A stretch of DNA of 64,000 nt from HK-STAS-PATE-42 sp964461505 (GCA_964461505.1 CAYWUW010000002.1:67321-131320); one strand, 5' to 3'. Counted from the stretch's first letter, positions 1 through 9,412 are shown. Made by a program: numbers and translations. Notes: a model not told the origin generated them from the letters alone.

Positions 1-1
1 A

Positions 2-166
2 AAAAAAGGCATACTAAGCTTAATGAATAATACTAGAACAATTGAGCGTGATTCGATTGTAAACGTTACAAAAAAGTTCTTGATTGTATCTGATGATGTT
101 TTAAAAGTGAAGAGCGGAGGCATAAAGAAGGCTGGCGAAAATATTGAATACGGTTTTAATAGTTAG
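2..166 (+). CDS. 3' end of a gene entering from the left edge, unknown product
   Basis: An open frame runs from the window edge to a TAG at 164-166 and encodes about 54 residues, ending in ENIEYGFNS. The iterated palindrome at 14-21 is read here in its usual Leu-Ser-Leu coding frame just before an ATG at 23, so translation probably continues from upstream rather than starting at 23. I do not recognise the family. If the ATG at 23 were the true start, the product would be a 47-residue peptide. Confidence 0.4.
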   Translation, partial: KKGILSLMNNTRTIERDSIVNVTKKFLIVSDDVLKVKSGGIKKAGENIEYGFNS

Positions 167-167
167 C

Positions 168-212
168 GTTTTAGAATCTGGAGTTTTAGGAACTGGATTT
201 TTGGGAACTTAA
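168..212. repeat. Degenerate 15-bp tandem repeat, three units
   Basis: Three adjacent 15-bp units follow the pattern GTTTTAGAATCTGGA, GTTTTAGGAACTGGA, TTTTTGGGAACTTAA. They lie directly after the stop codon of the partial gene. Similar short degenerate arrays rich in TTAGA and GAACTT occur at 8512, 35962 and 42770. Confidence 0.6.
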
Positions 213-326
213 ACCTGGGACCCCAGGGGCTTGAGTGATCGAGAGCTTGTTGAAAGCGCCTACAGGGGAAGATATCATACAAGAGCTGGATATGAGAGAG
301 CCTGAGAGTTTCTTTCTGTTGAGAAC

Positions 327-1736
327 TTAGAGTTCGCCTGCAGCAACACTGATGGCTTCGGACCAGGTTGGAAAAACGGAGATGGTGCTAGTAAGCCCAT
401 CAATACTTAGGTTATTTTGGAGTATCAATGCTAAGCTTAAGATTTGTTCGGAGGCGGCGGGGCCGACTAGGCAGGCTCCAAGAAGCTTGCGAGTAGATGG
501 GTGAATCCAGAGCTTGGCAAAACCGCCGTAATCTTGTTCTAAGTTAGATCTGGAAACATCTTTAAGCGGGACTACGGCCTGTTGAAAAGGAATATTGTTT
601 TGTTGAAGAAAAGCAGTGGATTGGCCGACTTTGGCTACTTCGGGCATTGTGAAGATTGTGGTAGGAACGACGGAAAGATCTAAACTTAAGAACTTGCGCC
701 TCTTGCTAGCGGCAAGAATATTGCTGGCGGCAATTTTAGCCTGAAGTAGGGCAGTGGAGGTGAGTCGGTATGGCCCCGCTGCATCGCCTATTGCGTAAAT
801 GTTTTCTGTTTCGGTTTGGCAGAACTGGTTGGTGGCGATAAAACCTTTTTCGTTGCAGCTGATTCCTGCATTGCTTAAGCCATCTCCATCGCGCATTTTT
901 TTGCCAGCAGCAAGCATGATACTATCTGTTTTGAGAGTTACTTGTTGATTGCTAGAGGTTATGATTTCAACCTCTTTGAGGTTTCCGGTGGAGCTAGCGG
1001 TTGCGGAATTGATGCGGGCTCCAAGGTAAAGCTTAATTTTTAGTTTTTCAAAATGGAGCTGGAGCGCTTTAGAGGCTTCTGGTTCTTGATCGGAAATGAG
1101 ACGCGTGGCTTTTTCTACAACGTTAACCTTAATTCCACAGCTAGCCAGAATTTGGGCATACTCGCAGCCAACGGCTCCCCCGCCGATAATTGTGATGGAT
1201 TTAGGTGCACGTTCTTTAACTTTTTGTAAAAAGTTTTTATAGGTTAGATAATCGAGGCCATCAAGACCTGGAATGTTTGGAACGGCGACTTCTCCGCCTC
1301 CGGCTAGAATTATATGGCGAGCGCTGTAGCTTTTGCCCTTAACGTCAACTACTCCAGAGTTGATAAGGTATGCTCTGCCCTTTAAAGTTGTGATGCCAGA
1401 ATTTGAGAGTTCCTCGGCAAGCTGGTGAGCTCCGGTTCGGGCAATGTTATTTTCTGCAAAAGCGGCTAATTTAGAGATTCTAAGCTTAACTATACCAGAA
1501 TTGGTAATGGCTTTTTGGTTTTTAAGAGCTGTGTAAAGATGAGCTGCGGCAAGCATCGATTTTGTGGGTACGCAGCCGTAATTGAGGCATTCTCCACCGA
1601 ACTCGGCTGCTTCAACAATGGCGACTTTTTGGCCAGCGGCGGCTAGAATTTCTGCCGCGGTAGAACCGGCTGGGCCAGATCCGATCACAATTGTGTCGAA
1701 GTTATAAGAACTTTGTTTATTTTTGCTTTTTGCCAC
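327..1736 (-). CDS. Class I FAD/NAD(P)-dependent pyridine nucleotide-disulfide oxidoreductase
   Basis: This 469-residue flavoenzyme belongs to the dihydrolipoamide dehydrogenase, glutathione reductase and mercuric reductase superfamily. The N-terminal FAD-binding motif is VIGSGPAGS near residue 18, and the redox-active disulfide is CLNYGC near residue 50. A second Rossmann motif, IIGGGAVGCEYA near residue 185, binds NAD(P)H. YAIGDAAG near residue 315 contacts FAD again, and a dimerisation domain follows. The catalytic HPT of lipoamide dehydrogenase and glutathione reductase is replaced by FPTWSE near the C-terminus, so it is probably neither of those enzymes. No 2-oxoacid dehydrogenase genes lie nearby. 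The start is GTG at 1736. The substrate is unknown; a thiol or quinone role in oxidative defence would fit the nearby superoxide dismutase. Confidence 0.85.
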   Translation of the reverse strand: MAKSKNKQSSYNFDTIVIGSGPAGSTAAEILAAAGQKVAIVEAAEFGGECLNYGCVPTKSMLAAAHLYTALKNQKAITNSGIVKLRISKLAAFAENNIARTGAHQLAEELSNSGITTLKGRAYLINSGVVDVKGKSYSARHIILAGGGEVAVPNIPGLDGLDYLTYKNFLQKVKERAPKSITIIGGGAVGCEYAQILASCGIKVNVVEKATRLISDQEPEASKALQLHFEKLKIKLYLGARINSATASSTGNLKEVEIITSSNQQVTLKTDSIMLAAGKKMRDGDGLSNAGISCNEKGFIATNQFCQTETENIYAIGDAAGPYRLTSTALLQAKIAASNILAASKRRKFLSLDLSVVPTTIFTMPEVAKVGQSTAFLQQNNIPFQQAVVPLKDVSRSNLEQDYGGFAKLWIHPSTRKLLGACLVGPAASEQILSLALILQNNLSIDGLTSTISVFPTWSEAISVAAGEL

Positions 1737-1855
1737 CCTACTCTACCACCAAGAGAAGATTTAAATTAAGTTTAGTTTTAGTACCTTATTAGTGCCTTAC
1801 GGGAGTAGATTATAGCATAAGCTTAATTATTGAGAACAATAATTAAGAACAATGA

Positions 1856-1883
1856 AAGACCCAGAGGCTAGCCTCTGGGTCTT
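1856..1883 (-). terminator. Perfect 28-bp palindromic terminator
   Basis: A perfect self-complementary 28-bp sequence with outer arms AAGACCCAGAGGC and GCCTCTGGGTCTT can form a 13-bp stem. It lies 23 bp past the stop of the gene at 1907. On the minus strand it is followed by a T-rich stretch, as expected for a Rho-independent terminator. Confidence 0.8.
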
Positions 1884-1906
1884 AAGCTTAATTTAAAGAA
1901 ACAGGA

Positions 1907-2131
1907 CTAGGCCTTTTTTAGGTAGACGAAGCCGTTTCTAGCAGATTCTTCAACCTTGTATCCTGCTGGAACTTCAGGTACAACCTCTTCACCTTCTCCT
2001 AGATTGCGGTTAGCATCTTTAGAAAAAAAGTAAATGCTGCGTGGATCTTTTGCGCCGCGAAGTTGAACTCCTTTTTTTGTGTATAGGTAGTAAGTAACAC
2101 CTTTTGAGTTTTTAAAGCTAAATGTTGCCAT
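1907..2131 (-). CDS. Small conserved hypothetical protein (74 aa)
   Basis: The 74-residue basic protein has no signal peptide or membrane segment. It contains a YYLYTKKGVQLRGAK segment followed by YFFSKD and an acidic stretch, and ends in NGFVYLKKA. I recall similar short proteins in Patescibacteria but know no function for them. It has its own terminator at 1856 and is divergent from the superoxide dismutase gene, so it is probably expressed as a single gene. No clear Shine-Dalgarno sequence lies directly before the ATG. Confidence 0.7.
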   Translation of the reverse strand: MATFSFKNSKGVTYYLYTKKGVQLRGAKDPRSIYFFSKDANRNLGEGEEVVPEVPAGYKVEESARNGFVYLKKA

Positions 2132-2330
2132 AATATCGTTTAGTTAGAAATGAATCCCTCCGTTAACTTGTTTTTGTACCTTAGAGCTTATACCAGGTGG
2201 TTTATACAGTCAAGCAAAGCCGAAATATAAACTTAACAACGCCCCTGTTAGAACAGCTTGGAGAACGCAGTGAGTTACATGTGGTAGACTTAAAGTTTAA
2301 GAAGATTAAGTTTAAGAAGAAGGAAGAACA

Positions 2331-2969
2331 ATGTTTAAACTCCCTACTCTACCCTATCCGGAAGATGGTTTAGAGCCATATATCTCAGCCAAAACACTTT
2401 CTTACCATTACGGTAAACACCACAAGGCCTATATTGATAATTTAAACAAGTTTTTAGAGGAAGATGAAAACGCTAAGCTTAAGGGCTTCAAAGGTCTGGA
2501 TATTGAAGATATTATTGCTGGGAGCTCGGGTAAGCTCTTTAATAATGCCGCCCAAGCTTATAATCATACGTTTTACTGGTTGTGCATGAAGCCAAATCCT
2601 GAAAAAAGTGAGAATAGACCAAAGGGAAGAGTTTTGGAGGTTCTAGAAAAAGAGTTTGGAAGTTTTGAAGATTTTAAAGCGGAATTTACAGATTTGGCCA
2701 AGGCGCATTTTGGCAGCGGTTGGGCTTGGCTTCTTAAGGATAAAGATGGGAAGGTTAAGCTTAAGGGTATGCACGATGCTGATACTCCAATTATGGATGG
2801 CGACGTTCCGCTTTTAGCTCTTGATGTTTGGGAACATGCTTATTACCTGGATTATCAAAATAATCGGCCAGATTATATCGAGGCCTTTTGGCAGGTAGTT
2901 AATTGGGATTTTGTTGCAGAACAGTTGGAACTAGACGAACAGCCAAAAGGTTTGATGAGGCAAGAATAG
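2331..2969 (+). CDS. sodB: Superoxide dismutase, Fe-type
   Basis: The 212-residue protein converts superoxide to oxygen and hydrogen peroxide in the cytoplasm. Metal ligands are visible: H26 in LSYHYGKHH, the His of YNHTFYW, and the Asp and His of DVWEHAYY. The FNNAAQAYNHTFYW block carries the Gln typical of iron enzymes rather than the GG(H) of Mn forms, so Fe-SOD is inferred. Length is normal for the family. AAGGAAG a few bases before the ATG serves as a ribosome-binding site. The next gene starts 3 bp after its stop, so the two are probably co-transcribed. Confidence 0.95.
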   Translation: MFKLPTLPYPEDGLEPYISAKTLSYHYGKHHKAYIDNLNKFLEEDENAKLKGFKGLDIEDIIAGSSGKLFNNAAQAYNHTFYWLCMKPNPEKSENRPKGRVLEVLEKEFGSFEDFKAEFTDLAKAHFGSGWAWLLKDKDGKVKLKGMHDADTPIMDGDVPLLALDVWEHAYYLDYQNNRPDYIEAFWQVVNWDFVAEQLELDEQPKGLMRQE

Positions 2970-2971
2970 AA

Positions 2972-4144
2972 ATGGAAGAAAAGATGAGGCCGGGCAATAA
3001 AGAGGCGCAAACTCTAAACTTAAATATTAGACCGTACGTTGTGGCCAGAACTGTTTTTGTGGCTGCTTTGACTATTTTGTTATTAAGCTTAGTGGCCAAA
3101 ATGCGAACTCCGATAACTTTGATTTTAACTTCGTTCTTTTTAGCAATTGCGTTAAATCCGCCAGTTAGTAAGATTTCGAAAGTTATGCCTAAAGGTAGCA
3201 GAGCTTTAAGCGTAGCGGTTGCTTATCTTTTGGTGGTTGGGATTTTAGGAAGCTTGCTGTTTACGGTTGTTCCGCCAGTTGCACGGCAAGTTGGGAACTT
3301 TGCTAACCAGTTCCCCAGTTATATTGAGGATATGCGAGGCAAAAGGGAAACAAGAATAGGCCAAGTTATCAATAAATACGGGCTAGAAGATGATGCTGAA
3401 AAGTTTGCCAACAAGGTAAAAGATACTTTAGGAAACTCTGGAGAGGTTGCATTTAGAAGTGCCCAAACTGCGCTGAGTGCTTTAGTAAGTACGATTACGG
3501 TTCTAGTTTTAACCTTTTTTATGCTGGTTGATGGGCCAGTTATGTTGGCTGGAATGTTGGCGCGCTATAAAGATAAACAGATGAAAGAACGCCACGAAGA
3601 TTTATTAAAGAAGATGTACCGAGTTGTAACTGGATATTTTAATGGGCAAGTTTTGGTGGCCTCGATTGCTTCGGCCTTAAGCTTAGTGGCTATGTTGGTG
3701 GTTGGTTGGATCTTTAAAACTTCACTGCCCTACCCTTTGGTTCTGACGGCAACGGTATTTATTTGCGGGCTAATTCCGCTAATTGGAGCTACGCTAGGTG
3801 CAGCAGTAGTAGTTGCGGTTTCGGTATTTGTAAGTTGGAAGGTGGCTTTAGTTTTGGGAATTTACTTCTTTATTTACCAGCAGATTGAAAACGCAACTAT
3901 TCAACCAAGAATTCAGAGTAAGGCGGTAAGCATGAATCCGTTGATTGTTTTGATTGTGGTGATGCTGAGTGCATCATTTGGGGGAATTTTTGCGGCGTTT
4001 ATTGCTTTGCCGGTTGCGGGGTGTTTGCAGCTCTTGTTTAATGATTTTATCAGCCAAGGGAGTTTAACTAAGAAGCCACAAGGAACTCCGAATAACTGGC
4101 TTTCGAGAAGCATTCGGATGGGATCTTCAAAAAATAAGAATTAA
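2972..4144 (+). CDS. AI-2E family membrane transporter
   Basis: The protein has about 390 residues, several hydrophobic segments and the organisation of the AI-2E/PerM family. Two N-terminal membrane helices are followed by an amphipathic region (residues about 95-160) and a C-terminal helical bundle containing the conserved GLIPLIGATLG motif. The frame is open further upstream but would overlap sodB, so ATG 2972 is chosen; ATG 2984 is also possible and has GGAAGA nearby. Family members are proposed to export autoinducer-2 or other small molecules, or to act as Na+/H+ antiporters. The substrate here cannot be told from sequence. Confidence 0.85.
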   Translation: MEEKMRPGNKEAQTLNLNIRPYVVARTVFVAALTILLLSLVAKMRTPITLILTSFFLAIALNPPVSKISKVMPKGSRALSVAVAYLLVVGILGSLLFTVVPPVARQVGNFANQFPSYIEDMRGKRETRIGQVINKYGLEDDAEKFANKVKDTLGNSGEVAFRSAQTALSALVSTITVLVLTFFMLVDGPVMLAGMLARYKDKQMKERHEDLLKKMYRVVTGYFNGQVLVASIASALSLVAMLVVGWIFKTSLPYPLVLTATVFICGLIPLIGATLGAAVVVAVSVFVSWKVALVLGIYFFIYQQIENATIQPRIQSKAVSMNPLIVLIVVMLSASFGGIFAAFIALPVAGCLQLLFNDFISQGSLTKKPQGTPNNWLSRSIRMGSSKNKN

Positions 4145-4184
4145 AAATAATAATTAAGCTTAGCGAGTTAGACTTTGATTTTTT

Positions 4185-5009
4185 GTGGGACCGTTTAAAT
4201 ATATTTCGAGTACAGATAATGCTTTAGTAAAGCAGATTTTAAAGCTCCAACTTAAAAAGCGAGAGCGGGATAAATCTAAGCTTTTTGTGATTGAGGGTTT
4301 TAGAGAAAATCAGAGAGCTTTACAAGCCGGAATTAAGCTTAAGAGTTTGGTTTTTTGCGCGGATTGGTTCTTGAAGAGTTCTAATTTAGAATTAATTGGG
4401 CTGGCGGAAGAAGGCGGTGCGGAGATTGTGGAAGTTTCTAAAAGTATCTTTGCAAAATTAAGTTATAGAGATCGGCCTGATGGTTTTATAGCGCTTGCTG
4501 AGCAGCCAGAGTTGAATTTGAGGCAACTTAAGCTTAAGGAAGATAGTGTGTTGGTGATTGTAGAAAAGATTGAAAAGCCGGGCAATTTAGGAACTTTGCT
4601 GCGGGGCTGCGATGCAACTGGAGTTGATGGTTTGATAATTTGTGAGCCCGTAACGGATGTTTTTAACCCGAATGTGGTTAGAGCTTCAACTGGGGCTTTG
4701 TTTTCGGTTCCGGTGGCGGTGGCGGAAAGTTCTAGAGAGGTGATTTTGTGGCTGAAGAAGAATGGTGTAAAGATTTTTAGTACAACTCCGCATACAGAAA
4801 ATGTGTATTGGGAAAGTGATTTTAAGCTTAAGCAACCAATTGCAATTGTGGCTGGAGCCGAACAATATGGCCTGAGTGAAATTTGGCTGCAGGAAAGTGA
4901 TGAGTTAATTAAGTTGCCAATGCTGGGCGCGGCGGATTCTTTAAATATCGCAATCAGCACAATTGCCTGCTTGTATGAAGTTTTAAGGCAGAGGGCAATA
5001 TCTGGCTAG
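4185..5009 (+). CDS. TrmH/SpoU-family RNA 2'-O-methyltransferase
   Basis: This 274-residue SPOUT enzyme uses S-adenosylmethionine to methylate a ribose 2'-OH of rRNA or tRNA. An N-terminal SpoU substrate-binding region (residues 1-100) contains FVIEGFRE. The three SPOUT motifs follow: KPGNLGTLLR near residue 128, GAEQYGLS near residue 226, and LPMLGAADSLNIAIS near residue 245, which form the knotted cofactor site. The start is GTG at 4185. Its stop codon shares the palindrome CTAG with the stop of the convergent surface-protein gene, a 4-bp tail-to-tail overlap. The target nucleotide cannot be inferred. Confidence 0.9.
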   Translation: MGPFKYISSTDNALVKQILKLQLKKRERDKSKLFVIEGFRENQRALQAGIKLKSLVFCADWFLKSSNLELIGLAEEGGAEIVEVSKSIFAKLSYRDRPDGFIALAEQPELNLRQLKLKEDSVLVIVEKIEKPGNLGTLLRGCDATGVDGLIICEPVTDVFNPNVVRASTGALFSVPVAVAESSREVILWLKKNGVKIFSTTPHTENVYWESDFKLKQPIAIVAGAEQYGLSEIWLQESDELIKLPMLGAADSLNIAISTIACLYEVLRQRAISG

Positions 5010-7276
5010 TTGCGGATTTTGCTGTGGCCACTAATCCTCTTTACTACCACCACACCACCTCCAATCAAGAAGACTATGGCTACTAAACTTAAGGCAGTGG
5101 TATTAGAACCGGTACTTGCTAGGTTAGTATTGGTGTTAGTGCTTTGGTTAGAGTTTGTGGGTGGGTTTGTGGGTGGGTTGGTAACAGAAGCTAGTACTAT
5201 AGGGCTGAATTCAGATGTAGAACCGAAGCCTGAGTTAGTAGTGTTGTCTATGGCTGTGGTTGTTGCGGAGATGGATTTGTTTGAGAGGTTGAGTCCTGAT
5301 GGGAGGGTTAGGTTGGCTAGTTGGTTAGTACCGTTAGATACTGTAGTGTAACCTAAGAAGGTTTGACCTTCTCCGTAGCCAGAAGGATCTGCTTGATCGT
5401 TAGCAAAGAATTCTATACGGTATTGGTTTGTAGGGCTATCTGCAGCATCAAGGTTAAAGTTAATGGTAGCGTTAGTGCCATCTTGGGTTACAGAGTTTAG
5501 TACTGGGAAGTTGATGTAGTTGTTAGGGCCTGTGTCGGAGTCTGTGGGGTCGTTAGGAGTGGGACCGGAGGAGGTGTAGGTGTTGGGAATGCCATCTGGT
5601 ATTGAATCGGTCTCTATGCCAACCATAAGGTCTATACCGAGGCCAGCGCCAGTGCTAGGGTCTGAGGCTGGAGAAGTGTCGTAGATGGAGTTGCCGAGGA
5701 TGGAGACTTTTTGAGGTGAACCTGAGAGAGACATAGCTGGAACATCGAAGCCCATTGTTGTAATTCCGGAGCCAGTTGAAGATGCTATATGGTTGGCGTC
5801 TGCTGGAGAAGTGCCTCCAATAATGACGTTAGTGGGGTCGCCAAATACATTTATGCCTACGGGGTTATTTGGAGTCGGTGTCCCGTTTATGTCTAGACCC
5901 ACCTTGTTGCCAGTGATGGACACATCGTCTGTGACGATACCAAAAAGAGACATGCCAAATACGCTAATACTGACGTCTTGGTTGTTGTATATAGTATTAC
6001 CTACAACCTGAATATTTTCAGAAGCGCTTATTTCTATGCCGTTAGCTTCGTTGTCATGAATTATGTTGTTCTCGATTGACAGATCACTGTTGTCGGAATT
6101 TATGTCCATTCCGCCTTGATCCCAGCCTGCTACACGATTGTTCTTAATAGTTACGTTATGTGAGGATGATAAGGTTATGCCGGTACCAATACCTGTGTTA
6201 CCGCTCCCCAGGATAGTAGTACCGTCATAGCCAAGGCCGATGTAGTTATTTTCGATGAGAAGGTTGTCGGAGTTGTGAGGGGCTATTCCGTGGCCCAAAC
6301 TGGATCCAATAACGTTAATGGCTGTAGGTTGGGGGCCGCCAACAATTACGTCTGGTACATTATCTATAGATAATGTACCACTACCGTCAATCACACTATT
6401 AGCTATACCGGTAAGACCATCAGCACCTACGCCAATGTAGTTGCCTTGGATTATCCAACCAGGGCCTGGATAAGAGGCGGTTGCAGTAGTCCGGGTAGTG
6501 GAAGTGTTACCGGAAATAAGGTTACGGTCTTCCGGGTTAAGGCCGCCAACGAGGACATCGGTTGCTCGGTCTGGATTACTGTTAAACGTATTTATGCCCA
6601 CGGTATTAGATTCTGCAGCACTTCCCATAGGGTTTGTTCCTATGTAGTTGCCTTGGATCTTAATGCGATCCGCTAATAGCTGTATGCCGTCACCTTTGTC
6701 AGCATTGTCGTTCAGAGCCAAGCCCTTGATGATACTGTCATCACTATCATCTTGAAAGTGTAGTATGCCGTTATTAGCATTAGGCAACCCTCCCCCATCC
6801 AACTCAATAAGTAAGGTTCCGTTGAGTGGTTGCGGGGCTGGGGCAGTGTTTGCTTGGGCTCCGGGTTGAGAGTAGCCATTGATGGTGACTTGTTCTGTAA
6901 TATTAGGTAAGGCGGATTGTGGAGCTATGGTATAGCCGTTTTGGGAGTGGTTGGTGAAGTCTGGAGTGCCTGAGATGTTGAAGAGGATGGTAGAAGCGTC
7001 TGGATCTGAGTTAGCTTCTTGAATAGCAGCACGAAGCGTACAGTTGCCTGCTCCATCATCACAGATACCGTCTCCAATGTTGTCGTCTGGAGTGTCGAGG
7101 GTAGAGTCTACGGTTATACCGTTAGAGAAGTTATTGTCTAGGGCATTGGTGGTAGAGAGAAAGGAGTTCTTTAGCCCTAAGCTTAAGATAGAGATAAGGA
7201 CTAGGGCTAAAGCAAGAGATGAGGTGAGAGGGTGGGATTTAAGTTTGTTGATAATGGAGTGTTTAGGTGAGTTCAT
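5006..7276 (-). CDS. CSLREA/beta-helix cell-surface protein A with LAxTG anchor
   Basis: The 756-residue exported protein starts with a signal peptide (residues about 1-46, ending TNA). A CSLREA-type segment (CTLRAAIQEAN) follows near residue 80. A long right-handed parallel beta-helix region has repeating NxIxGN and GNYIG elements (about 160-500). A Pro/Thr/Asn-rich stalk leads to the C-terminal sorting signal LASTG, a hydrophobic helix and a basic tail. This layout predicts covalent anchoring by a sortase, probably the one at 30649. About 409 bp of the 3' end (5092-5500) is identical by eye to surface gene B (38512-38920), and a second identical block lies at 6816-6931. The body lacks the iterated TAAGCTTA motif. 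The ligand is unknown; adhesion to a host or surface is inferred. Confidence 0.85.
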   Translation of the reverse strand: MNSPKHSIINKLKSHPLTSSLALALVLISILSLGLKNSFLSTTNALDNNFSNGITVDSTLDTPDDNIGDGICDDGAGNCTLRAAIQEANSDPDASTILFNISGTPDFTNHSQNGYTIAPQSALPNITEQVTINGYSQPGAQANTAPAPQPLNGTLLIELDGGGLPNANNGILHFQDDSDDSIIKGLALNDNADKGDGIQLLADRIKIQGNYIGTNPMGSAAESNTVGINTFNSNPDRATDVLVGGLNPEDRNLISGNTSTTRTTATASYPGPGWIIQGNYIGVGADGLTGIANSVIDGSGTLSIDNVPDVIVGGPQPTAINVIGSSLGHGIAPHNSDNLLIENNYIGLGYDGTTILGSGNTGIGTGITLSSSHNVTIKNNRVAGWDQGGMDINSDNSDLSIENNIIHDNEANGIEISASENIQVVGNTIYNNQDVSISVFGMSLFGIVTDDVSITGNKVGLDINGTPTPNNPVGINVFGDPTNVIIGGTSPADANHIASSTGSGITTMGFDVPAMSLSGSPQKVSILGNSIYDTSPASDPSTGAGLGIDLMVGIETDSIPDGIPNTYTSSGPTPNDPTDSDTGPNNYINFPVLNSVTQDGTNATINFNLDAADSPTNQYRIEFFANDQADPSGYGEGQTFLGYTTVSNGTNQLANLTLPSGLNLSNKSISATTTAIDNTTNSGFGSTSEFSPIVLASVTNPPTNPPTNSNQSTNTNTNLASTGSNTTALSLVAIVFLIGGGVVVVKRISGHSKIRN

Positions 7277-7320
7277 GGTGTGTGTTTATACGGTTAGTTT
7301 TGGTTTATTTTAGCATAAGC

Positions 7321-8412
7321 TTAATAGGCATAAAAGTCGAAGCACTGGTAGCCCTTGTTATGAGCTTGAAGAAGATAATTTTTTGAGTAGTAATCTGTTG
7401 GATAGGCTGGTTCAATCATGTTGGAGCTTGGTTCCTGCGCCCCGGCAGAAGCTTGGAAGGTTGCGCAGAGCTGGTAGCCGCCAGTTCCGGCGATACGGCC
7501 AATACTAGAGACATTCGATTGGGCTTCGCCAGATTGTGAGCTCTGGCTTTGGTTATCTTCTAGATAGGTTTGCGGCTCGGCAGGTTCATCATAACCATTG
7601 GAAAGAATTGGCTTGTAGACATAGGTTTGGTTGGTGAACTTATCTTTGATTGGCTGGCTTAAGTTTAAGATTTCGCTAGCGCTATTTGGCAAGAAGCCAC
7701 TACTTGTGTATTGATTCTGAACTGCTTCGCTGGTTGAAAGGAGATCTTTAACCGTTTGCCTATCGCTAGAGACATCTTTATTGTTAACAAGGGCAATACC
7801 CATAATTGAGGCGCTTAATATTAAGCTTAATGTAAACATAAGAAAGAGGTTCAAACGGCGTAGTTCTGGTGTTGGTGGAACATGCCTTAAGATTAATCGT
7901 AAATAGTAAATGTGCAGTAAGACAATAAGTGCGCTGGGGGCAGAAGTGGTGAGAAGGTTGGTGGATGATTCTAGCCCAAAGATGACTCTAGTGGCGGAAT
8001 AGCCAGCAACAATGGCGAAAATTACGGCAGAAGTAAGCCCGACACAAAGAGTTATAAAGTAGACGACGCGGCGCAAGGTTTGATGAACTCTTTGTGGATG
8101 GTTTAGTTCTTCGGAGCTGGTTCTAGCGTAAAGAATAATTGTGATCGGTGCTAAAACTATTAAGAAGCCAAAGACCCAAGCTAAGCTTTCGGCTAAGTTT
8201 TTAGAAAATGCGCTGCCGGAGATTATAGAAAAAACTGAATAAACTGCCACAAAAAGTACTATTGCCAATGCGGCGCTAAAAATCTGCAATGCGGTATATT
8301 CAAACAGGTAAGATTTTGTTTTGGAAAAGAAGCCTCGCTTTGCCGTGCTTTTTGTGGAAGATGTTTTTGCTTTAAGTTCGGATGGAAGTTTGGATGATTG
8401 TTGCTTTGCCAT
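7321..8412 (-). CDS. Multi-pass membrane protein with exported C-terminal domain, unknown function
   Basis: The 363-residue protein has a basic Ser/Lys-rich cytoplasmic start and then about five hydrophobic helices between residues 40 and 215. A roughly 150-residue soluble tail follows. The tail has a short GTGGYQLCATFQ segment and a second Cys near the C-terminus (GYQCFDFYAY), so a disulfide outside the cell is possible. The tail resembles the globular end of some pilin-like proteins, but I cannot assign a family. The stop codon TAA is the first three bases of an iterated palindrome. No clear operon partner is seen. Confidence 0.7.
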   Translation of the reverse strand: MAKQQSSKLPSELKAKTSSTKSTAKRGFFSKTKSYLFEYTALQIFSAALAIVLFVAVYSVFSIISGSAFSKNLAESLAWVFGFLIVLAPITIILYARTSSEELNHPQRVHQTLRRVVYFITLCVGLTSAVIFAIVAGYSATRVIFGLESSTNLLTTSAPSALIVLLHIYYLRLILRHVPPTPELRRLNLFLMFTLSLILSASIMGIALVNNKDVSSDRQTVKDLLSTSEAVQNQYTSSGFLPNSASEILNLSQPIKDKFTNQTYVYKPILSNGYDEPAEPQTYLEDNQSQSSQSGEAQSNVSSIGRIAGTGGYQLCATFQASAGAQEPSSNMIEPAYPTDYYSKNYLLQAHNKGYQCFDFYAY

Positions 8413-8511
8413 AAAAATTTTGCCCTTTTGCTGTCTGTGCTCTATCTCTGCGTAGACTGTGTTTTTGTGCGTAGAAATTGGAACTTAACACGATACGATA
8501 AATATATCTAT

Positions 8512-8565
8512 AAGACCGTATCTTAGACCGTGCTTTTAGATCCTATTTTAGATTGTATCTTAAAA
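8512..8565. repeat. Degenerate 12-13-bp tandem repeat, four units
   Basis: Units AGACCGTATCTT, AGACCGTGCTTTT, AGATCCTATTTT and AGATTGTATCTT follow each other between folP and the membrane-protein gene. The array resembles those at 168, 35962 and 42770. Confidence 0.55.
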
Positions 8566-8590
8566 TGGTAAAGCTTGAAAACACTTAAGC

Positions 8591-9412
8591 TTAGTTAAGC
8601 TCATTTAAAGACTTGGCGTGGAGTGCAACATTGTGAACTCGCAAGTACTCTACCCCGTTCTTGACTGCCTCTAAGGCAAGCTCGGCAGAACGTAGATCTA
8701 GCCAATTGTTTAGTTCTTTTTTTGTTAGATTTTGAAGATCTGGATATACTTCACCAGTTGACGGACTAAACTTAAGGCTGCTTTTGCGAGATGCGCCCAA
8801 AAAGACCGGGAAGCCAGGGACATAGCGAGGATAATCTACTAAGCTTAAGTTTAACCTTGGAGTTTTTCCGAAGCCAAAGCCAGGGTCTGCAATAATGTTT
8901 TCTTTGGGAATTCCGGCGGCAATCATTTGCTCAAAACGTTGGAGCTGTTCATCGGCAACTTGTTCGATGCTATCCATTTTGGATCCTGAATGGGCGGCTT
9001 GAATATCGCCCCCAGCAGAATCTGGAATATGGCTAACCACACAAGTTAGAGCTAGAGAGGCGGCGACTTCGACCATTTGCGGGTTAGAAAAATTGCTGGC
9101 ATCGTTGGCAATTAGTCTTCCGGCTTGTGCTGCCGCTAAGCTTAAGGTTTGTGGGTTTTTGCTATCTAGAGAGATTGAATCTGGATGCGCGACAAGTAAT
9201 GGCTCTATAATTGATTTTAATCTAGACCATTCTTGATGTGAGGTTAGAGGAGTCGCGCCAGGCCTGGTAGATTCTGCTCCTACATCTACCCAGCTTGCGC
9301 CCTGAGTGAAGAGCTCTGTGGCTCTGGCGATAGCTAACTCAGGAGTTTGGTAGAGCCCACCATCGCTAAAGCTATCTGGGGTTAAGTTTAGGATTCCGAC
9401 TAGTTTTGCCAT
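8591..9412 (-). CDS. folP: Dihydropteroate synthase
   Basis: The 273-residue enzyme condenses 6-hydroxymethyl-dihydropterin pyrophosphate with p-aminobenzoate in folate synthesis. Signature motifs are GILNLTPDSFSDGG near the N-terminus, DVGAESTRPGA, DPGFGFGK and GASRKSSLK, all intact. The open frame extends 25 codons further upstream into the preceding gene. However, AGAAGGAG lies just before ATG 9412, and MAKLVGILNLTPDSF is the normal family start, so 9412 is chosen. No other folate gene is in the window, so the partner enzymes are elsewhere or this is a salvage relic. The stop TAA is part of TAAGCTTA. Confidence 0.95.
   Translation of the reverse strand: MAKLVGILNLTPDSFSDGGLYQTPELAIARATELFTQGASWVDVGAESTRPGATPLTSHQEWSRLKSIIEPLLVAHPDSISLDSKNPQTLSLAAAQAGRLIANDASNFSNPQMVEVAASLALTCVVSHIPDSAGGDIQAAHSGSKMDSIEQVADEQLQRFEQMIAAGIPKENIIADPGFGFGKTPRLNLSLVDYPRYVPGFPVFLGASRKSSLKFSPSTGEVYPDLQNLTKKELNNWLDLRSAELALEAVKNGVEYLRVHNVALHAKSLNELN

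Noticed and set aside
327..1736. Dihydrolipoamide dehydrogenase
   Set aside because: The catalytic HPT motif is replaced by FPTWSE and no 2-oxoacid dehydrogenase genes are near, so a broader class I oxidoreductase call is safer.
5006..7276. Prophage or plasmid segment around the surface genes
   Set aside because: No integrase, capsid, terminase or replication gene is seen, and housekeeping genes lie directly on both sides.
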